Below are positions 35,139 to 42,000 of a stretch of DNA of 64,000 nucleotides, one piece after another. The DNA comes from Anniella stebbinsi (taxonomy: Eukaryota > Chordata > Lepidosauria > Squamata > Anniellidae): contig JARDYH010000005.1 of the NCBI GenBank assembly GCA_029215795.1, forward strand, positions 40,802,001 to 40,866,000, given 5' to 3'. A model generated the notes under the pieces. It saw only the letters and a list, made by a program, of their open reading frames with translations, was not told the DNA's origin and did no database searches. Position 1 is the first letter of the stretch. Every line of letters begins with the position of its first letter. A program made the translations under genes and the position numbers.

Positions 35139-35362
35139 ACCTACATGTGAATCAAAATGACCCATATCTCCATTAACAGCTGACAACACTATTAAAATTT
35201 GTGCAATGCCTTTTAAACACTCATCTGCTTCACTGAAAAATTTTTTTTTAATGTATCATTTAGGTTTTCCTAGACCTTTGCAGAGAGCAAGAGCGAGATG
35301 ATTTTGATATGGCCCTGGATACAACCTTTGCGTGGAAACAGCTGCAGAAGGCTGATCACTAA
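1..35362 (+). CDS. ABCA8: ABCA8/9-type ABC transporter, 3' half (whole span of 21 exons)
   Basis: Full-size ABC subfamily A transporters have two transmembrane domains and two ATPase domains and move or regulate lipids across membranes; members are about 1,600 residues, so these 796 residues are the C-terminal half. Exons: 1-80, 723-886, 1043-1170, 2173-2310, 7413-7529, 10051-10221, 11216-11329, 12695-12820, 13644-13724, 15960-16051, 16924-17047, 18395-18527, 20738-20829, 26008-26171, 26627-26702, 28946-29040, 30240-30359, 32379-32519, 33122-33201, 33599-33654, 35264-35362. All junctions are GT-AG, phases agree, and the total of 2,391 nt is a multiple of 3. Order: transmembrane helix, extracellular loop with three N-glycosylation sequons, about five helices, acidic linker, NBD2. 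Clade assignment rests on GASIDNFIH (loop), the [13 protein letters not shown] region and the [11 protein letters not shown]-terminus, which resemble ABCA8/9/6/10 rather than ABCA5. Which member of that clade is uncertain, because mammalian copies duplicated separately. The 5' half lies upstream of the window. Confidence 0.93.
81..722 (+). other. intron, nothing recognised
   Basis: Ordinary AT-rich intron between the first two visible ABCA8-like exons; no repeat family recognised. Confidence 0.6.
723..886 (+). CDS. ABCA8: ABCA8-like exon: first helix of TMD2
   Basis: Residues about 27-81 of the visible protein. A hydrophobic run ([15 protein letters not shown]) forms a membrane helix and is followed by the start of the extracellular loop ([14 protein letters not shown]) with an N-D-T glycosylation sequon. 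Acceptor is ttcattacAG and donor is GTAAGG. Confidence 0.92.
1043..1170 (+). CDS. ABCA8: ABCA8-like exon: extracellular loop
   Basis: Begins [16 protein letters not shown], the most recognisable ABCA8/9-type segment of the loop. It contains an N-V-S sequon and ends in phase 0 at ALEDK. Confidence 0.92.
1226..1364. repeat. short foldback repeat, copy 1
   Basis: Begins acctttccccaacctgatgc and ends caggttaggaaaggctgct, imperfect inverted ends around a middle with 'gaagtccaaaacatc'. Related copies lie at 47795-47910, 52281-52350 and 52452-52590. Looks like a non-autonomous DNA-transposon family; no name assigned. Confidence 0.6.
2173..2310 (+). CDS. ABCA8: ABCA8-like exon: extracellular loop, continued
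   Basis: Forty-six codons including [20 protein letters not shown] and an N-S-T sequon. The acceptor is taken at ggttcAG because a stop in this frame at 2125 excludes the AG at 2111-2112. The donor GTAAGT at 2311 fits phase 0; the alternative GT at 2309 does not. Confidence 0.88.
3463..4023 (-). mobile_element. CR1 LINE, 3' part
   Basis: Starts with catagaatcatagaatag and 'gttggaagggacc', the reverse complement of the diagnostic CR1 3' end, and continues through the C-terminal coding region on the minus strand. It is contiguous in CR1 coordinates with 5436-5985; the two halves are separated by a palindromic insertion. Confidence 0.88.
4010..4023. repeat. target-site duplication, left copy (14 bp)
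   Basis: tgatttggaatcta occurs here and again at 5436-5449, once on each side of the palindromic insertion, and belongs to CR1 sequence. Confidence 0.75.
4024..5435. mobile_element. 1.4-kb palindromic element inserted in CR1
   Basis: Arms of about 465 bp (4023-4487 and 4942-5402) are near-perfect inverted repeats, so the same small reading frame appears on opposite strands at 4317-4123 and 5108-5338. A spacer of about 450 bp separates them. The right side has 33 extra bases (5403-5435) without a mate. Each arm contains two related sub-repeats ('gagcaaatatagaga'). Flanked by the 14-bp direct repeat. I do not recognise the family, and no transposase is visible. Confidence 0.75.
5436..5985 (-). 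mobile_element. CR1 LINE, reverse-transcriptase part
   Basis: Minus-strand frame at 5931-5500 shows the CR1 reverse-transcriptase segment [15 protein letters not shown] and, downstream, FTDDTKLGG, a variant of the FADD catalytic box. Frameshifts and stops show it is dead. It is 5'-truncated near 5985 and continues into 3463-4023 on the other side of the insertion. Confidence 0.87.
5986..6834. other. intron, mostly unassigned
   Basis: Bases 6338-6385 ('gttggtgttcccctgt') share a dispersed repeat with 3111-3160. Bases 6690-6780 resemble the end of a repeat family I cannot name. No gene. Confidence 0.45.
6835..7050 (+). mobile_element. L2/CR1-like LINE 3' tail
   Basis: T-rich 3' UTR followed by 'agcccagagaac', a 'gtaattaataaataga' tail and short (AATT)-type repeats, matching the layout at the end of the L2 copy at 22640-22833. 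Confidence 0.5.
7343..7366. repeat. (GC)n(AC)n microsatellite
   Basis: Alternating purine-pyrimidine tract just before the exon at 7413. Confidence 0.9.
7413..7529 (+). CDS. ABCA8: ABCA8-like exon: TMD2 helix and loop
   Basis: Thirty-nine codons in phase 0. EFDSELMW is followed by a hydrophobic stretch and the conserved [11 protein letters not shown] motif of ABCA8/9 proteins. Confidence 0.92.
8048..8055. repeat. 8-bp target duplication, left
   Basis: ccttacat, repeated at 8867-8874 on the other side of the GC-rich element. Confidence 0.85.
8056..8866. mobile_element. GC-rich hAT-like non-autonomous element (811 bp)
   Basis: Perfect 12-bp terminal inverted repeats (taggctgaccag / ctggtcagccta) and the 8-bp duplication ccttacat are hAT hallmarks. 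The interior is extremely CpG-rich: tandem copies of a 'gcgcggggtcctccgtcgcc' unit at 8180-8340, then an internal palindrome built on 'gaggcgggagagggccgg' around 8350-8640. The motif caggtaag occurs at 8692-8699, with its reverse complement at 8714-8720. Open frames of up to 152 codons here are CpG-composition artefacts; no transposase. Confidence 0.85.
8867..8874. repeat. 8-bp target duplication, right
   Basis: ccttacat, matching 8048-8055. Confidence 0.85.
8875..10050 (+). other. intron with polypyrimidine tract
   Basis: Bases 9440-9665 are a long C/T-rich low-complexity tract that creates several proline/serine/leucine reading frames without coding character. Nothing else recognised. Confidence 0.6.
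10051..10221 (+). CDS. ABCA8: ABCA8-like exon: TMD2, [18 protein letters not shown] motif
   Basis: Fifty-seven codons in phase 0. The cytosolic QLRISGL and [13 protein letters not shown] segments are highly conserved in this subgroup and are followed by a membrane helix. The ABCA5 exon at 57357-57527 has the same length (171 nt). Confidence 0.95.
10478..10851. mobile_element. hAT-like MITE (374 bp)
   Basis: Ends cagggccgtgca and tgtacggccatg form imperfect 12-bp inverted repeats, and attacagg is duplicated directly outside (10470-10477 and 10852-10859). An 8-bp duplication and CAGGG-type ends indicate hAT. No coding capacity. Confidence 0.82.
11216..11329 (+). CDS. ABCA8: ABCA8-like exon: TMD2 helices
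   Basis: Thirty-eight codons. A hydrophobic helix ([20 protein letters not shown]) is followed by [12 protein letters not shown], matching the NTKEFWSF segment in the neighbouring ABCA5 exon of identical length. Confidence 0.94.
11568..12616. repeat. possible hAT-like repeat with purine-rich core
   Basis: Left end 'gggtctctaacatggtgccc' and right end 'aaaaaggttggagacccctg' are approximate inverted repeats, as at 49026-49432. The core is a degenerate purine tract with (GGAA)n at 12009-12048 and (GA)n at 12058-12082 and 12399-12427. A smaller repeat sits at 12160-12290 and resembles 31790-31890. Confidence 0.4.
12695..12820 (+). CDS. ABCA8: ABCA8-like exon: TMD2 helices
   Basis: Forty-two codons, phase 0 at both ends, almost entirely hydrophobic, encoding two short membrane segments around [12 protein letters not shown]. 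Confidence 0.9.
12821..13643 (+). other. intron, nothing recognised
   Basis: No repeat family recognised. Small overlapping reading frames on both strands at 12877-13406 show no domain. Confidence 0.5.
13644..13724 (+). CDS. ABCA8: ABCA8-like exon: TMD2 loop
   Basis: Twenty-seven codons, [10 protein letters not shown] to [10 protein letters not shown] (GA)n microsatellite begins about 30 bp after the donor. Confidence 0.9.
13754..13803. repeat. (GA)n microsatellite
   Basis: About 20 uninterrupted GA units plus a short degenerate end, 30 bp after the exon at 13644-13724. Confidence 0.95.
15409..15554. repeat. long hairpin in GC-rich intron segment
   Basis: Arms 15409-15465 and 15499-15554 are near-perfect inverted repeats of about 56 bp (core 'ctgccttcaggag') with a 33-base loop. 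They sit in a GC-rich stretch at 15180-15770 that may be an older transposon; its ends were not found. Confidence 0.7.
15960..16051 (+). CDS. ABCA8: ABCA8-like exon: last TMD2 helix
   Basis: Ninety-two nt. [20 protein letters not shown] is the final helix, followed by RRDPVF at the start of the linker to NBD2. It ends two bases into a codon. Confidence 0.94.
16052..16923 (+). other. intron, nothing recognised
   Basis: AT-rich, unique-looking sequence between two ABCA8-like exons. Confidence 0.55.
16924..17047 (+). CDS. ABCA8: ABCA8-like exon: acidic linker
   Basis: Completes the conserved VFRISP motif and encodes a charged linker ([12 protein letters not shown]). The length of 124 nt equals that of the ABCA5 linker exon at 48190-48313. 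Confidence 0.94.
17932..18342. mobile_element. foldback MITE (about 410 bp)
   Basis: Outer arms gcctatccacattgccctta / taagggcaatgtggataggc extend inward through 'aaacgacttatattct'. A second inner inverted repeat ('gtttagtttctgttttgcag' / its complement) surrounds the centre at about 18145. No transposase. It ends 52 bp before the exon at 18395. Target duplication unclear, so superfamily unassigned. Confidence 0.75.
18395..18527 (+). CDS. ABCA8: ABCA8-like exon: NBD2 start
   Basis: [17 protein letters not shown] opens the second ATPase domain, with the A-loop tyrosine in LRKEY, and the exon ends at SFCVKKG. A cysteine cluster (CSCSCF) lies mid-exon. A foldback element ends 52 bp upstream. 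Confidence 0.95.
19262..19830 (-). mobile_element. L2-type LINE 3' remnant
   Basis: Minus-strand frame at 19811-19491 reads [31 protein letters not shown] and [17 protein letters not shown], the C-terminal part of L2 ORF2 also seen in the plus-strand copy at 22200-22400. The 3' tail ends in (TTTA) repeats near 19262. Confidence 0.8.
19967..19995. repeat. (CT)n microsatellite
   Basis: About 14 CT units. Confidence 0.9.
20738..20829 (+). CDS. ABCA8: ABCA8-like exon: NBD2 Walker A
   Basis: Contains the complete phosphate-binding loop GPNGAGKST at 20758-20784, in [20 protein letters not shown]. The exon length (92 nt) is identical to the ABCA5 counterpart. The donor is followed within about 40 bp by an L2 LINE. 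Confidence 0.97.
20865..22833 (+). mobile_element. L2-type LINE, 5'-truncated, with intact 588-codon RT frame
   Basis: A single open frame at 20862-22628 covers the reverse transcriptase and C-terminal domain of an L2-clade ORF2: [52 protein letters not shown] and the catalytic box [11 protein letters not shown], then [12 protein letters not shown] and RLHWLPV. The usual upstream endonuclease domain is absent, so the copy is a 5' truncation. A 3' UTR follows with 'cacccagagagcttcggcta', ending in (AAAT)n. It lies about 35 bp inside the intron after the Walker A exon. The frame is non-host and starts inside intron sequence. Confidence 0.92.
23100..25740 (+). mobile_element. DIRS-type retrotransposon, decayed
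   Basis: Broken frames in order: RT with YLDDLLI (about 23280), an RNase H-like stretch (about 23700-24120), and '[17 protein letters not shown]' (about 24165-24220). A tyrosine recombinase follows: [18 protein letters not shown] at about 24970-25020, and a C-terminal [19 protein letters not shown] at about 25475-25535 with the likely nucleophile tyrosine. RT plus tyrosine recombinase instead of an integrase defines DIRS-like elements. Several stops and frameshifts show it is inactive. Exact ends were not resolved. Confidence 0.85.
25741..26007 (+). other. end of intron, nothing recognised
   Basis: May include the 3' terminal sequence of the DIRS element; the boundary is not visible. Confidence 0.4.
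26008..26171 (+). CDS. ABCA8: ABCA8-like exon: NBD2 Q-loop
   Basis: Carries [12 protein letters not shown] with the Q-loop glutamine, then [15 protein letters not shown]. It joins to the Walker A exon across a 5.2-kb intron filled with transposons, in phase 0. Confidence 0.96.
26627..26702 (+). CDS. ABCA8: ABCA8-like exon: NBD2 degenerate signature loop
   Basis: Twenty-six codons ending TLPTGLSRK (26679-26702 is LPTGLSRK). This is where canonical ABC ATPases have LSGGQ. A non-canonical C-loop here is known in NBD2 of the ABCA5/8 subgroup. Confidence 0.94.
26850..27009 (-). mobile_element. tRNA-derived SINE
   Basis: On the minus strand it begins gggctgtaggccagtggtag (A box) and carries gggtttgatcccc (B box), then the SINE body 'ctccaggtagggctaggaaa' and 'tgctgccagtcagtgt'. 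This layout is typical of reptile tRNA SINEs. The tRNA-like part is degenerate and not a functional tRNA gene. Confidence 0.85.
27010..28945 (+). other. intron, mostly unassigned
   Basis: Bases 27975-28245 resemble an L2 3' UTR ('ttccaggcatttgaac' and T-rich tail). Bases 28430-28470 are a (CCCT)n-like tract. Small reading frames here lack domains. Confidence 0.45.
28946..29040 (+). CDS. ABCA8: ABCA8-like exon: NBD2 Walker B and D-loop
   Basis: [19 protein letters not shown] places Walker B and the catalytic glutamate at 28982-29002, followed by TAGMDP (D-loop). It ends two bases into a tryptophan codon. Confidence 0.96.
29041..30239 (+). other. intron, nothing recognised
   Basis: Two arms at 29600-29690 and 29630-29720 share 'gtgcaagaagtgtgaatggg' in inverted form, a short local hairpin. 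A repeat fragment at 29935-30030 starts 'agcctatctacacag'. No gene. Confidence 0.4.
30240..30359 (+). CDS. ABCA8: ABCA8-like exon: NBD2 H-loop
   Basis: Contains [20 protein letters not shown] with the switch histidine. It is 120 nt long, as in ABCA5. Confidence 0.96.
30560..30770 (+). mobile_element. L2-type LINE fragment
   Basis: Plus-strand reading [17 protein letters not shown] parallels [16 protein letters not shown] in the L2 copy at 21525-21570. Decayed. Confidence 0.6.
30771..32378 (+). other. intron, mostly unassigned
   Basis: Bases 31790-31890 ('gtatatggaatgtgtcatgg' to 'gtgtagatcctgccc') are a short repeat related to 12160-12290. Otherwise nothing recognised. Confidence 0.4.
32379..32519 (+). 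CDS. ABCA8: ABCA8-like exon: post-NBD2 domain
   Basis: [20 protein letters not shown] followed by [12 protein letters not shown], the conserved regulatory region after NBD2. The MFPHAA part resembles ABCA8/9/10 more than ABCA5. Confidence 0.95.
32897..32978. repeat. (GT)n(GA)n compound microsatellite
   Basis: About 19 GT units followed by about 22 GA units. Confidence 0.95.
33122..33201 (+). CDS. ABCA8: ABCA8-like exon: C-terminal region
   Basis: Reads [20 protein letters not shown] and FSMLEE, with the conserved YK(I/L)P-ED--PLSRAF pattern. Eighty nt, the same as in ABCA5. Confidence 0.94.
33599..33654 (+). CDS. ABCA8: ABCA8-like exon: C-terminal region
   Basis: Fifty-six nt encoding [15 protein letters not shown], matching the [13 protein letters not shown] motif of ABCA proteins. 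Confidence 0.93.
33655..35263 (+). other. last intron of the ABCA8-like gene
   Basis: No repeat family recognised except the (TAT)n microsatellite at 35089-35137. Confidence 0.5.
35089..35137. repeat. (TAT)n microsatellite
   Basis: About 16 trinucleotide units with one interruption. Confidence 0.9.
35264..35362 (+). CDS. ABCA8: ABCA8-like last exon with stop
   Basis: [13 protein letters not shown] followed by [10 protein letters not shown], ending HADH-like K-A-D-H and TAA at 35360-35362. The VFL(D/E)LC(R/K)EQE and DTT--WK patterns are those of ABCA8/9/10 C-termini. Confidence 0.93.
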   Translation, partial: VFLDLCREQERDDFDMALDTTFAWKQLQKADH

Positions 35363-36044
35363 GTTGTAAATAGCCTATTCCAAAGACCAATGATTACTGA
35401 AGTAACTGCTTGAACCAAGAAGAATATAAGGCTGATGGGAAGGTGCAGACTTGTCTCTGCATTATGTCTTGTATAATTTGGCCCTTAGACTGGAAGCCCC
35501 TTGGGGTAAGGACACTGAGGTTTATATAGCCCTCTGTATGCTAACGGGTCTGTGTGAGTAACACCCATATTAGTCATATGTGGAGATGTAACATTTCTGG
35601 AAATGTTGAACTCACGGAGGAAAACTTCCCCCCCTTTTTTTGTTTTTTAGAAATATATATATGCAATACCTATTAGTTTAAGAACATAACCTATATGTAG
35701 CTTTTTCTACCAATTGTACTATTGGTATCAATTTGAAAAGTGTAACTCTCCTAGTCCATTCCAATAATTACAAATATACCCAGTGTTAAGAGATGGATTA
35801 AGTAGGAAAGAAGACCTAAAAATATTTTTAACACTTGTTTACCAGAGGTGATAATAGGATGCATTCAAACACCCATGTTCATCTCAAGACAACCTGCTCC
35901 CTGAGGCAGAGCAGCAAATGGTGCCTCCTCGCCATCCTCAAGTCAAGGTGCATGGTACCCAAGGCCAGTCAAGTTATTTTGGTACTTGAAATGAAAAATC
36001 TCACAAGCAACTCTTCCCTTCTCTGGTAGTAACATTACAATACA

Positions 36045-36050
36045 AATAAA
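36045..36050 (+). terminator. candidate polyadenylation signal AATAAA for the ABCA8-like gene
   Basis: First canonical AATAAA I found downstream of the TAA at 35362, implying a 3' UTR of about 700 nt. A second lies at 36275-36280 and a third at 36624-36629. The sequence alone does not decide between them. Confidence 0.4.
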
Positions 36051-36274
36051 TCAAACAACTAAGAATTTGCTGACCTTTCATGATACCCCAAATTTGTTGC
36101 CAGATCCCTCTTTCAAATTGCTTCATACTGTCTGAAAAGTGTGTGCTTCGAGTCTCCTAGTGTTATCTGAACAATCAGTAAATATGGAGATTGACTTAAA
36201 TAACATTGAACTGTTTTTTCTGTATTATCATCACACTTTGTAACTGGACAAAATTAGTCACATGTTATTTGAAC

Positions 36275-36280
36275 AATAAA
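36275..36280 (+). terminator. alternative polyadenylation signal AATAAA
   Basis: Second AATAAA after the ABCA8-like stop, in an AT-rich stretch. It would give a 3' UTR of about 930 nt. Confidence 0.35.
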
Positions 36281-36691
36281 TACATTTGAAAATACTATTA
36301 TCAGTTGCACAAAAGCTTTGAAAAGATCAGTTACTTCTGAACATTCATTGTGATTGCTCTAGCCGTCAGCGTAGTTCCTCTACTCTTACATGTTAAGTTT
36401 TCTCAATGTTGATATGTATATTTCCTAACATAAACTAGTTACATTCATATGCTGCCAAAGATAGAAAGATATGAAGCAAGCAATCATATTAAAAAGTTGT
36501 ACATGTCTATTAAATACAAGAATTGTAATTACCTCCAGGTGTAGCTTGCCTTCCATTGATATTAGAAAGCATTATAAGGCACTAATGGGCAGCTAAGACT
36601 CACTTATCTGTGATTTACTTCTGAATAAACATGAATAGGGCTAATACAGCCAGAAACACAGTTTGGCACTAATGATAAGGTTGGTTAAGAA

Positions 36692-36790
36692 AGCCAGGGT
36701 GGTGTAGTGGTTAGGTTGTTGGATTGGGACTCAGGAGAGCCAGGTTCTAGACCCCACTCAGCCATGACACTCACTGGGGGACTTTCTTGA
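36692..36790 (+). mobile_element. tRNA-derived SINE, truncated
   Basis: agccagggtggtgtagtggt followed by 'ggactcaggagagccaggtt' and 'cactcagccatgacactcac' matches the tRNA-related head of common squamate SINEs; A box at about 36701-36713 and B-box-like caggttctagacc at about 36741. The body is lost after about 100 bp. Confidence 0.8.
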
Positions 36791-37044
36791 TGCAATAGGT
36801 TAACTATTAGGAGATCTTGGATGAGAGTATCTAGATACCTTACAAATTGGCTTCTGGATAGGTTATGGGACAGAGATTGCCTTGTCTCTGCAGTAATTCC
36901 AGTCTGTATATTTCCCCCATATTTGAAAAAAAGCTCTTTCAGAGGGGAGCCAGTTTCTCTGTGTTCTCAAGCTCCTCCCCCTTCACATGATTAATTGTAC
37001 TTCTTAAATTCAGGAGTAAAGCAAAAAATAACATCCTATTTCCA

Positions 37045-37215
37045 TTCCATTGACTATGGTATCCTTACTTTTGGGATGCCAATCAGTATGCACTTTCCTT
37101 TTCATCTAATCCTGGGAAACTGGTGGAAGTTCTATACTATTGCTTGGGATCACAGCTATGGATGAAGGTGAGCAAACTGAAACTTAATCCAGAATAGATG
37201 GAAGTCTCATTCATT
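37045..37215 (+). mobile_element. L2-type LINE fragment
   Basis: 'attgactatggtatcctt' and 'aactgaaacttaatccagaa' parallel two separate segments of the L2 RT region (21530 and 21885), with the sequence between them deleted. Confidence 0.55.
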
Positions 37216-38627
37216 TGAAATTTGTCTGACACAGGAATAGGGATACCAGCTATGTTAGAGAGGGTTGCACTGCTCTTTAAGATTTAGACCCACAACTTGA
37301 CAACTTCTTGGAGCTGCTTCTTGATAATCAGGCTTTTCTTAGCTTTACTTTATTGTTCTCCAGTACAAGACACAGGTGTCAAACCAATCAGGGTATAGTA
37401 ATCCATGCCTTATCCATGCCTTAATACCATTAAACTAATCTTCTGTAAAATGCTCAGCACAAATAATCAGTACAATGTTTTAACTTGCTAATAAAAAAGA
37501 AAAAGAGATCTAGCCATTTGGCTTTCACAATTAGAATTTATAAAAGTGAAAGTTACCTATTTATTTTTGCAAACTCTATTTAAATGTACCTGTGCAAGCA
37601 GTATAGGGTTCTCTGCAGCAACTTGCAACAGTGACTAGACCATTCAAGACAAGGAATATATTTGGTAGCCTTATACTTCACTATACATACACATATTTGG
37701 ACATTATTGAATGACAAGTAGTAATTCAGAATGGCTTGAAGTGCTTCTACAATACATTTTTGAGACTTGACCCAGGTTAGAGTACTTCTTCCAACTCTGA
37801 TTATGTCCACCATACCTGTAATGTTACAGATCACGTGACTAATGTTCAAATTATATTCCCTGAAAGGGGGAGGCATGACAGTAGCATAAATGCACTTATC
37901 ACTTGTTTTGTAGTACAACTGCTTAAAAAAAAGTATTGCAATGAATATGTTGACAAATACTTTAACACACTGACCCCAAGTATAATAATGCATGGTTTCA
38001 TTTTTTTAAAAAATCATCATAACTTGAGAATTTGACTTACAGAGTAAATTCCCTTAGTAATTTTCATCAAAATAATTATCTTAAAATAAAGTTTAAAAAA
38101 GAAACATACAGATTAAATACTATGTATTTAATTACAGGCTTATTACAAGTTAAGATGTATCTTAGATTTGATTCACCTAAATAACAACTGGTAAAAGATA
38201 GGTAGTTTAGAGAATTGCTTTCTCTTATTAGTTAACTTACATAAAAATGTGTGCAGAGGAAAATTGTGATAAAACCTTTGTGGAACTGGCAAAGTTGCAA
38301 AATAAATGGCCTTTAGCAAAACATTTTTCTGGAAAGGTGCATAATAAACCAATGGTTATTATACTGGATTGCTAACTCATTTCACAAAGTGATCTTCCTA
38401 CATCTGCAGAAGGTGATTCTTAAAATCAAGTTTCAGAAAATGCAGCACATATAAAAAGGATATTTTTAAAAGAGTGGTTTGGATCCAGAGAAGAGCCCCT
38501 TCCATTCAAGTCATAGATCAGTAATAAGGGTATTTAAAAATAAAGGCATTTCAGAATATTTATACTATTAATAAGGCAAAGAAGGTGAATACTCAGTTGC
38601 TTAGGAATGTGTTCCAAATTAATTGTG

Positions 38628-38633
38628 TTTATT
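38628..38633 (-). terminator. candidate polyadenylation signal AATAAA for ABCA5
   Basis: TTTATT on the plus strand, 75 nt downstream of the ABCA5 stop on the minus strand. It would give a very short 3' UTR. ABCA5 in other vertebrates can have long 3' UTRs, so further sites nearer 36-37 kb are possible. Confidence 0.4.
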
Positions 38634-38707
38634 GCACATTCCAAAATAACAAAAACAGACCCTTATTAAACCCTGATGAATGGAGCATATGAATTCTACA
38701 ATTTGGA

Positions 38708-38815
38708 TCAGAAAACAACTCGCTCCCCCTGGGATCTTTCCCAACTAATTGTTCCATTCAGTGTTCCAAAATTGCTGTCTTCCTCCTCTTGCTCTTTGAC
38801 AAGTTCCACAAATAC
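38708..38815 (-). CDS. ABCA5: ABCA5 last exon with stop
   Basis: [20 protein letters not shown] followed by [11 protein letters not shown] and TGA (plus-strand TCA at 38708-38710). The acidic EQEEED and terminal RVVF identify ABCA5. Confidence 0.97.
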   Translation of the reverse strand, partial: VFVELVKEQEEEDSNFGTLNGTISWERSQGERVVF

Positions 38816-38989
38816 CTAAAATGAATAAGAAATGCATGAAAACATTAATTACAACCACAATCCACTTGAATTTTACTCAACCATGGGGAAAATAATGGCC
38901 TGAATTAGTACAGGGTTGAAAAACTGCACAGTAGAGTTGTCTCTGAAAGAGTTACATTGCAGATTTTCTATGCACTTAGAACAGTGTGT

Positions 38990-39027
<38 letters not shown>

Positions 39028-42000
39028 TGGGGTGGGTGGGGATCAGTTCTAGATGACACTTCATATTATAGTTACAAAGCATAAAGGGGAATGTAGCCAA
39101 TTTCTGAATGCACATGACAGTTTATTTCATAAACTAAAATGTAAAGATAGGTTTGAAACATGGGAAAAATACTTTTGGGGGGAAGGAGTGGAGGGTATGT
39201 TATGTTTTTGAAGAAGTCTGTCTAATTACCTGTTCAAGTGTTGCTTGAGAGAAGCTGTACTCTTCAATATTAAAGGCATGTTTTGCTGTTAAAAAATGTT
39301 AGAAAGAATATTTATTTCTCAAAGGCAGTTAAGCATCAAAATGTGCATTTGTTAAACAACATATTATCCCTCCTGTTGCCAGTAAAAACGAATCACTCTG
39401 CAGCTCCATGGGCATTGTGATGTGCAGAGTCTGTGGCATATTCTGACTTCCACATGAGAAGTCCTATCAGGGGTACATGAACCCAGGTATCCCATAACAT
39501 TACAGGGACTGGGATAGCGACCGGGCATGTTGCAGAACGGTGTGCACCTTCTGAGTAAATCAGAAGCCTCTGGAATACTTAAATATTTAAGCTAGTTAAA
39601 CATAGCTTATGGCTGTGATGGAACGGCAAGTTAATTTCTAACGGTATAACTTCAAAATGCCCTTCCCAAAGATGTATGCTTAGCACCAACTTTATTGATA
39701 TTTTGGCACCAGTCTAATAACTATCTGCCTACTAGGGGTGTGCACGGACCCCCCGGATCGGATCGGGACCCGGATCGGGACCTCCAATTTTGTCCCGGAC
39801 CGGTTCGGACAAAATCGGAGGCCCCCCGGACCGGATCGAGTCCGATCCCGACCCAAAAATCGTACATTTTTGGATCGGCCGCCATTTTTTTCCCCATAGA
39901 CTTGCATTGCAATGCAAGTCTATGAGGAAAAAATGGCGGCGGGTGGGTAAGGGGGGGCCTAACTCCCTCCCCCCCCCGGGGCCGTCCGCTGTGGACGGCC
40001 CCGGCAGGTAAACCCCCTCCCCCGCGCTCCCTACCCCCCCTGGGGCCGCCCGCTTCCATCCGCTGGCGCCCGCGGGCGCCAGCGGATAGAAGCGGACGGC
40101 TCCAGGGGGGGGGGTAAGCCCCCTTCCCCGCCACTGCTTACCTTCTCGGCCCGTCCGGCGCCGGCGGCTACTACCAGCGGGCTCCGCGGCCTACTCTCGA
40201 GTAGCGCGCCGGGTGATGACATCACCCGGCGCGCCACCCTGGAGCAGGCCGCGGAGCCTGCTGGTAGTAGTAGGCGCCGGCGCCGGACGGGAGCCGCCGG
40301 GCCGGGCAGGTAAGGGCCCCCCTCCCCCCTCCCCCCTCCGCGCGCCCCCTCCTCCCCTCCACGCACCCCCTCCTTACCTTCCCGGCCCGGCGGCTCCCGT
40401 CCGGCGCCGGCGCCTACTACTTCCAGCAGGCTCCGCGGCCTGCTCTAGAGTAGCGCGCCGGGTGATGACATCACCCGGCGCGCCACCCTAGAGCAGGCCG
40501 CGGAGCCTGCTGGGAGTAGTAGGCGCCGGCGCCGGACGGGAGCCGCCGGGCCGGGCAGGTAAGGGCCCCCCTCCCCCCTCCAGGCACCCCCTCCTTACCT
40601 TCCCGGCCCGGCGGCTCCCGTCCGGCGCCGGCGCCTACTACTTCCAGCAGGCTCCGCGACCTGCTCTAGAGTAGCGCGCCGGGTGATGACATCACCCGGC
40701 GCGCCACCCTAGAGCAGGCCGCGGAGCCTGCTGGGAGTAGTAGGCGCCGGCGCCGGACGGGAGCCGCCGGGCCGGGCAGGTAAGGGCCCCCCTCCCCCCT
40801 CCGCGCGCCCCCTCCTCCCCTCCACGCACCCCCTCCTTACCTTCCCGGCCCGGTGGCTCCCGGCCGGCGCCGGCGCCTACTACTACCAGCAGGCTCCGCG
40901 GCCTGCTCTAGAGTAGCGCGCCGGGTGATGACATCACCCGGCGCGCCACCCTACAGCAGGCCGCGGAGCCTGCTAGTAGTAGTAGGCGCCGGCGCCGGAC
41001 GGGAGCCACCGGGCCGAGAAGGTAAGTGCCCCCCTCCTCCCCCCCCCCCGCTGTCCACTTTCATCGGCGGGCGCCCGCTGGCGCCCGCCAATGGAAGCGG
41101 CGGTGGGCGCCAGTGGGCGCCCGCCGATCCGCCGATCCGCCGAACCGGTTCGGAGATTTTTCGGACCGGTTCGGATTGGATCGGCCGATCCAGCTGCGGG
41201 ATCGGAAATCGGATAATTTATCCGATTTCCCACTGGACCGGACTCGGATCGTGGATCGGGTCCGATCCAGTGCACATCCCTACTGCCTACCCAGGCATTT
41301 ATTACCTGTTCTCACAATTGATCTTATTGTTGATTGTTTATTGGGTTTATTAGCTGTTTATTTACATTATTGCTGTTGATTAAAAATTGTTAGTGGTCTT
41401 GGGATTTTTAATGGGATATAAAAAAGTATTAAATAAACTCTCGTGTTTCTTTAAATGATCTAAAGTTTGACTGGCTGCAAGTCCATAGGCAAAATTTCAT
41501 CAAGTGAAACCTCATTTACCAGAATGGCCTAGGAGATGGTAAAAGCTGTGAGAAAAAGGGTTAGCTTTATACAGAGGATTATAATGCTATGGAACAACAT
41601 GATGGATGTGTGTGAGAGAGAGGAAGAGAGTCAACAGGGGGAATTCAGATTATCAGGAGATTTGGATGGATAACTGAGAATCAGATGATAGGGGTTTCAT
41701 CATAATCAGCTCACTTAGTAAATTGTTGCCTCACCTTCCTCCAGTTTAGAAAAAGACAGTGCAAGTGACTGGACATCTTCCTTTGGAATTTTATATGCCA
41801 AAATTGAGGCAAAACTGCAACACACACAAAGTAGACATAAGTACATGCTACAACAATTATAATCACAAGTAGCTGGAGTAATATTAAATAAGTTAAGCAG
41901 ATTTGTACAATACTGTCATCAAGTCAAACGGATACAATTATTTTGGCTCAGACTAGAGAGGCCTTTCTCTACCTATTTCTAACAGAGTAGATTCAAATAT

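Larger units (their letters stand above)
35363..38707. other. intergenic space between convergent gene ends
   Basis: Contains both 3' UTRs, a SINE (36692-36790) and an L2 scrap (37045-37215). A minus-strand frame of 137 codons at 37993-37580 has no recognisable domain and could simply be ABCA5 3' UTR. No other gene seen. Confidence 0.6.

Noticed and set aside
37580..37993. 137-codon minus-strand frame between the genes
   Set aside because: No recognisable domain, AT-rich and downstream of the ABCA5 stop; more likely UTR or intergenic.
40136..41026. CRISPR-like or satellite array
   Set aside because: Units are long palindromes inside a transposon with terminal repeats and a target duplication; no regular short repeat-spacer pattern.
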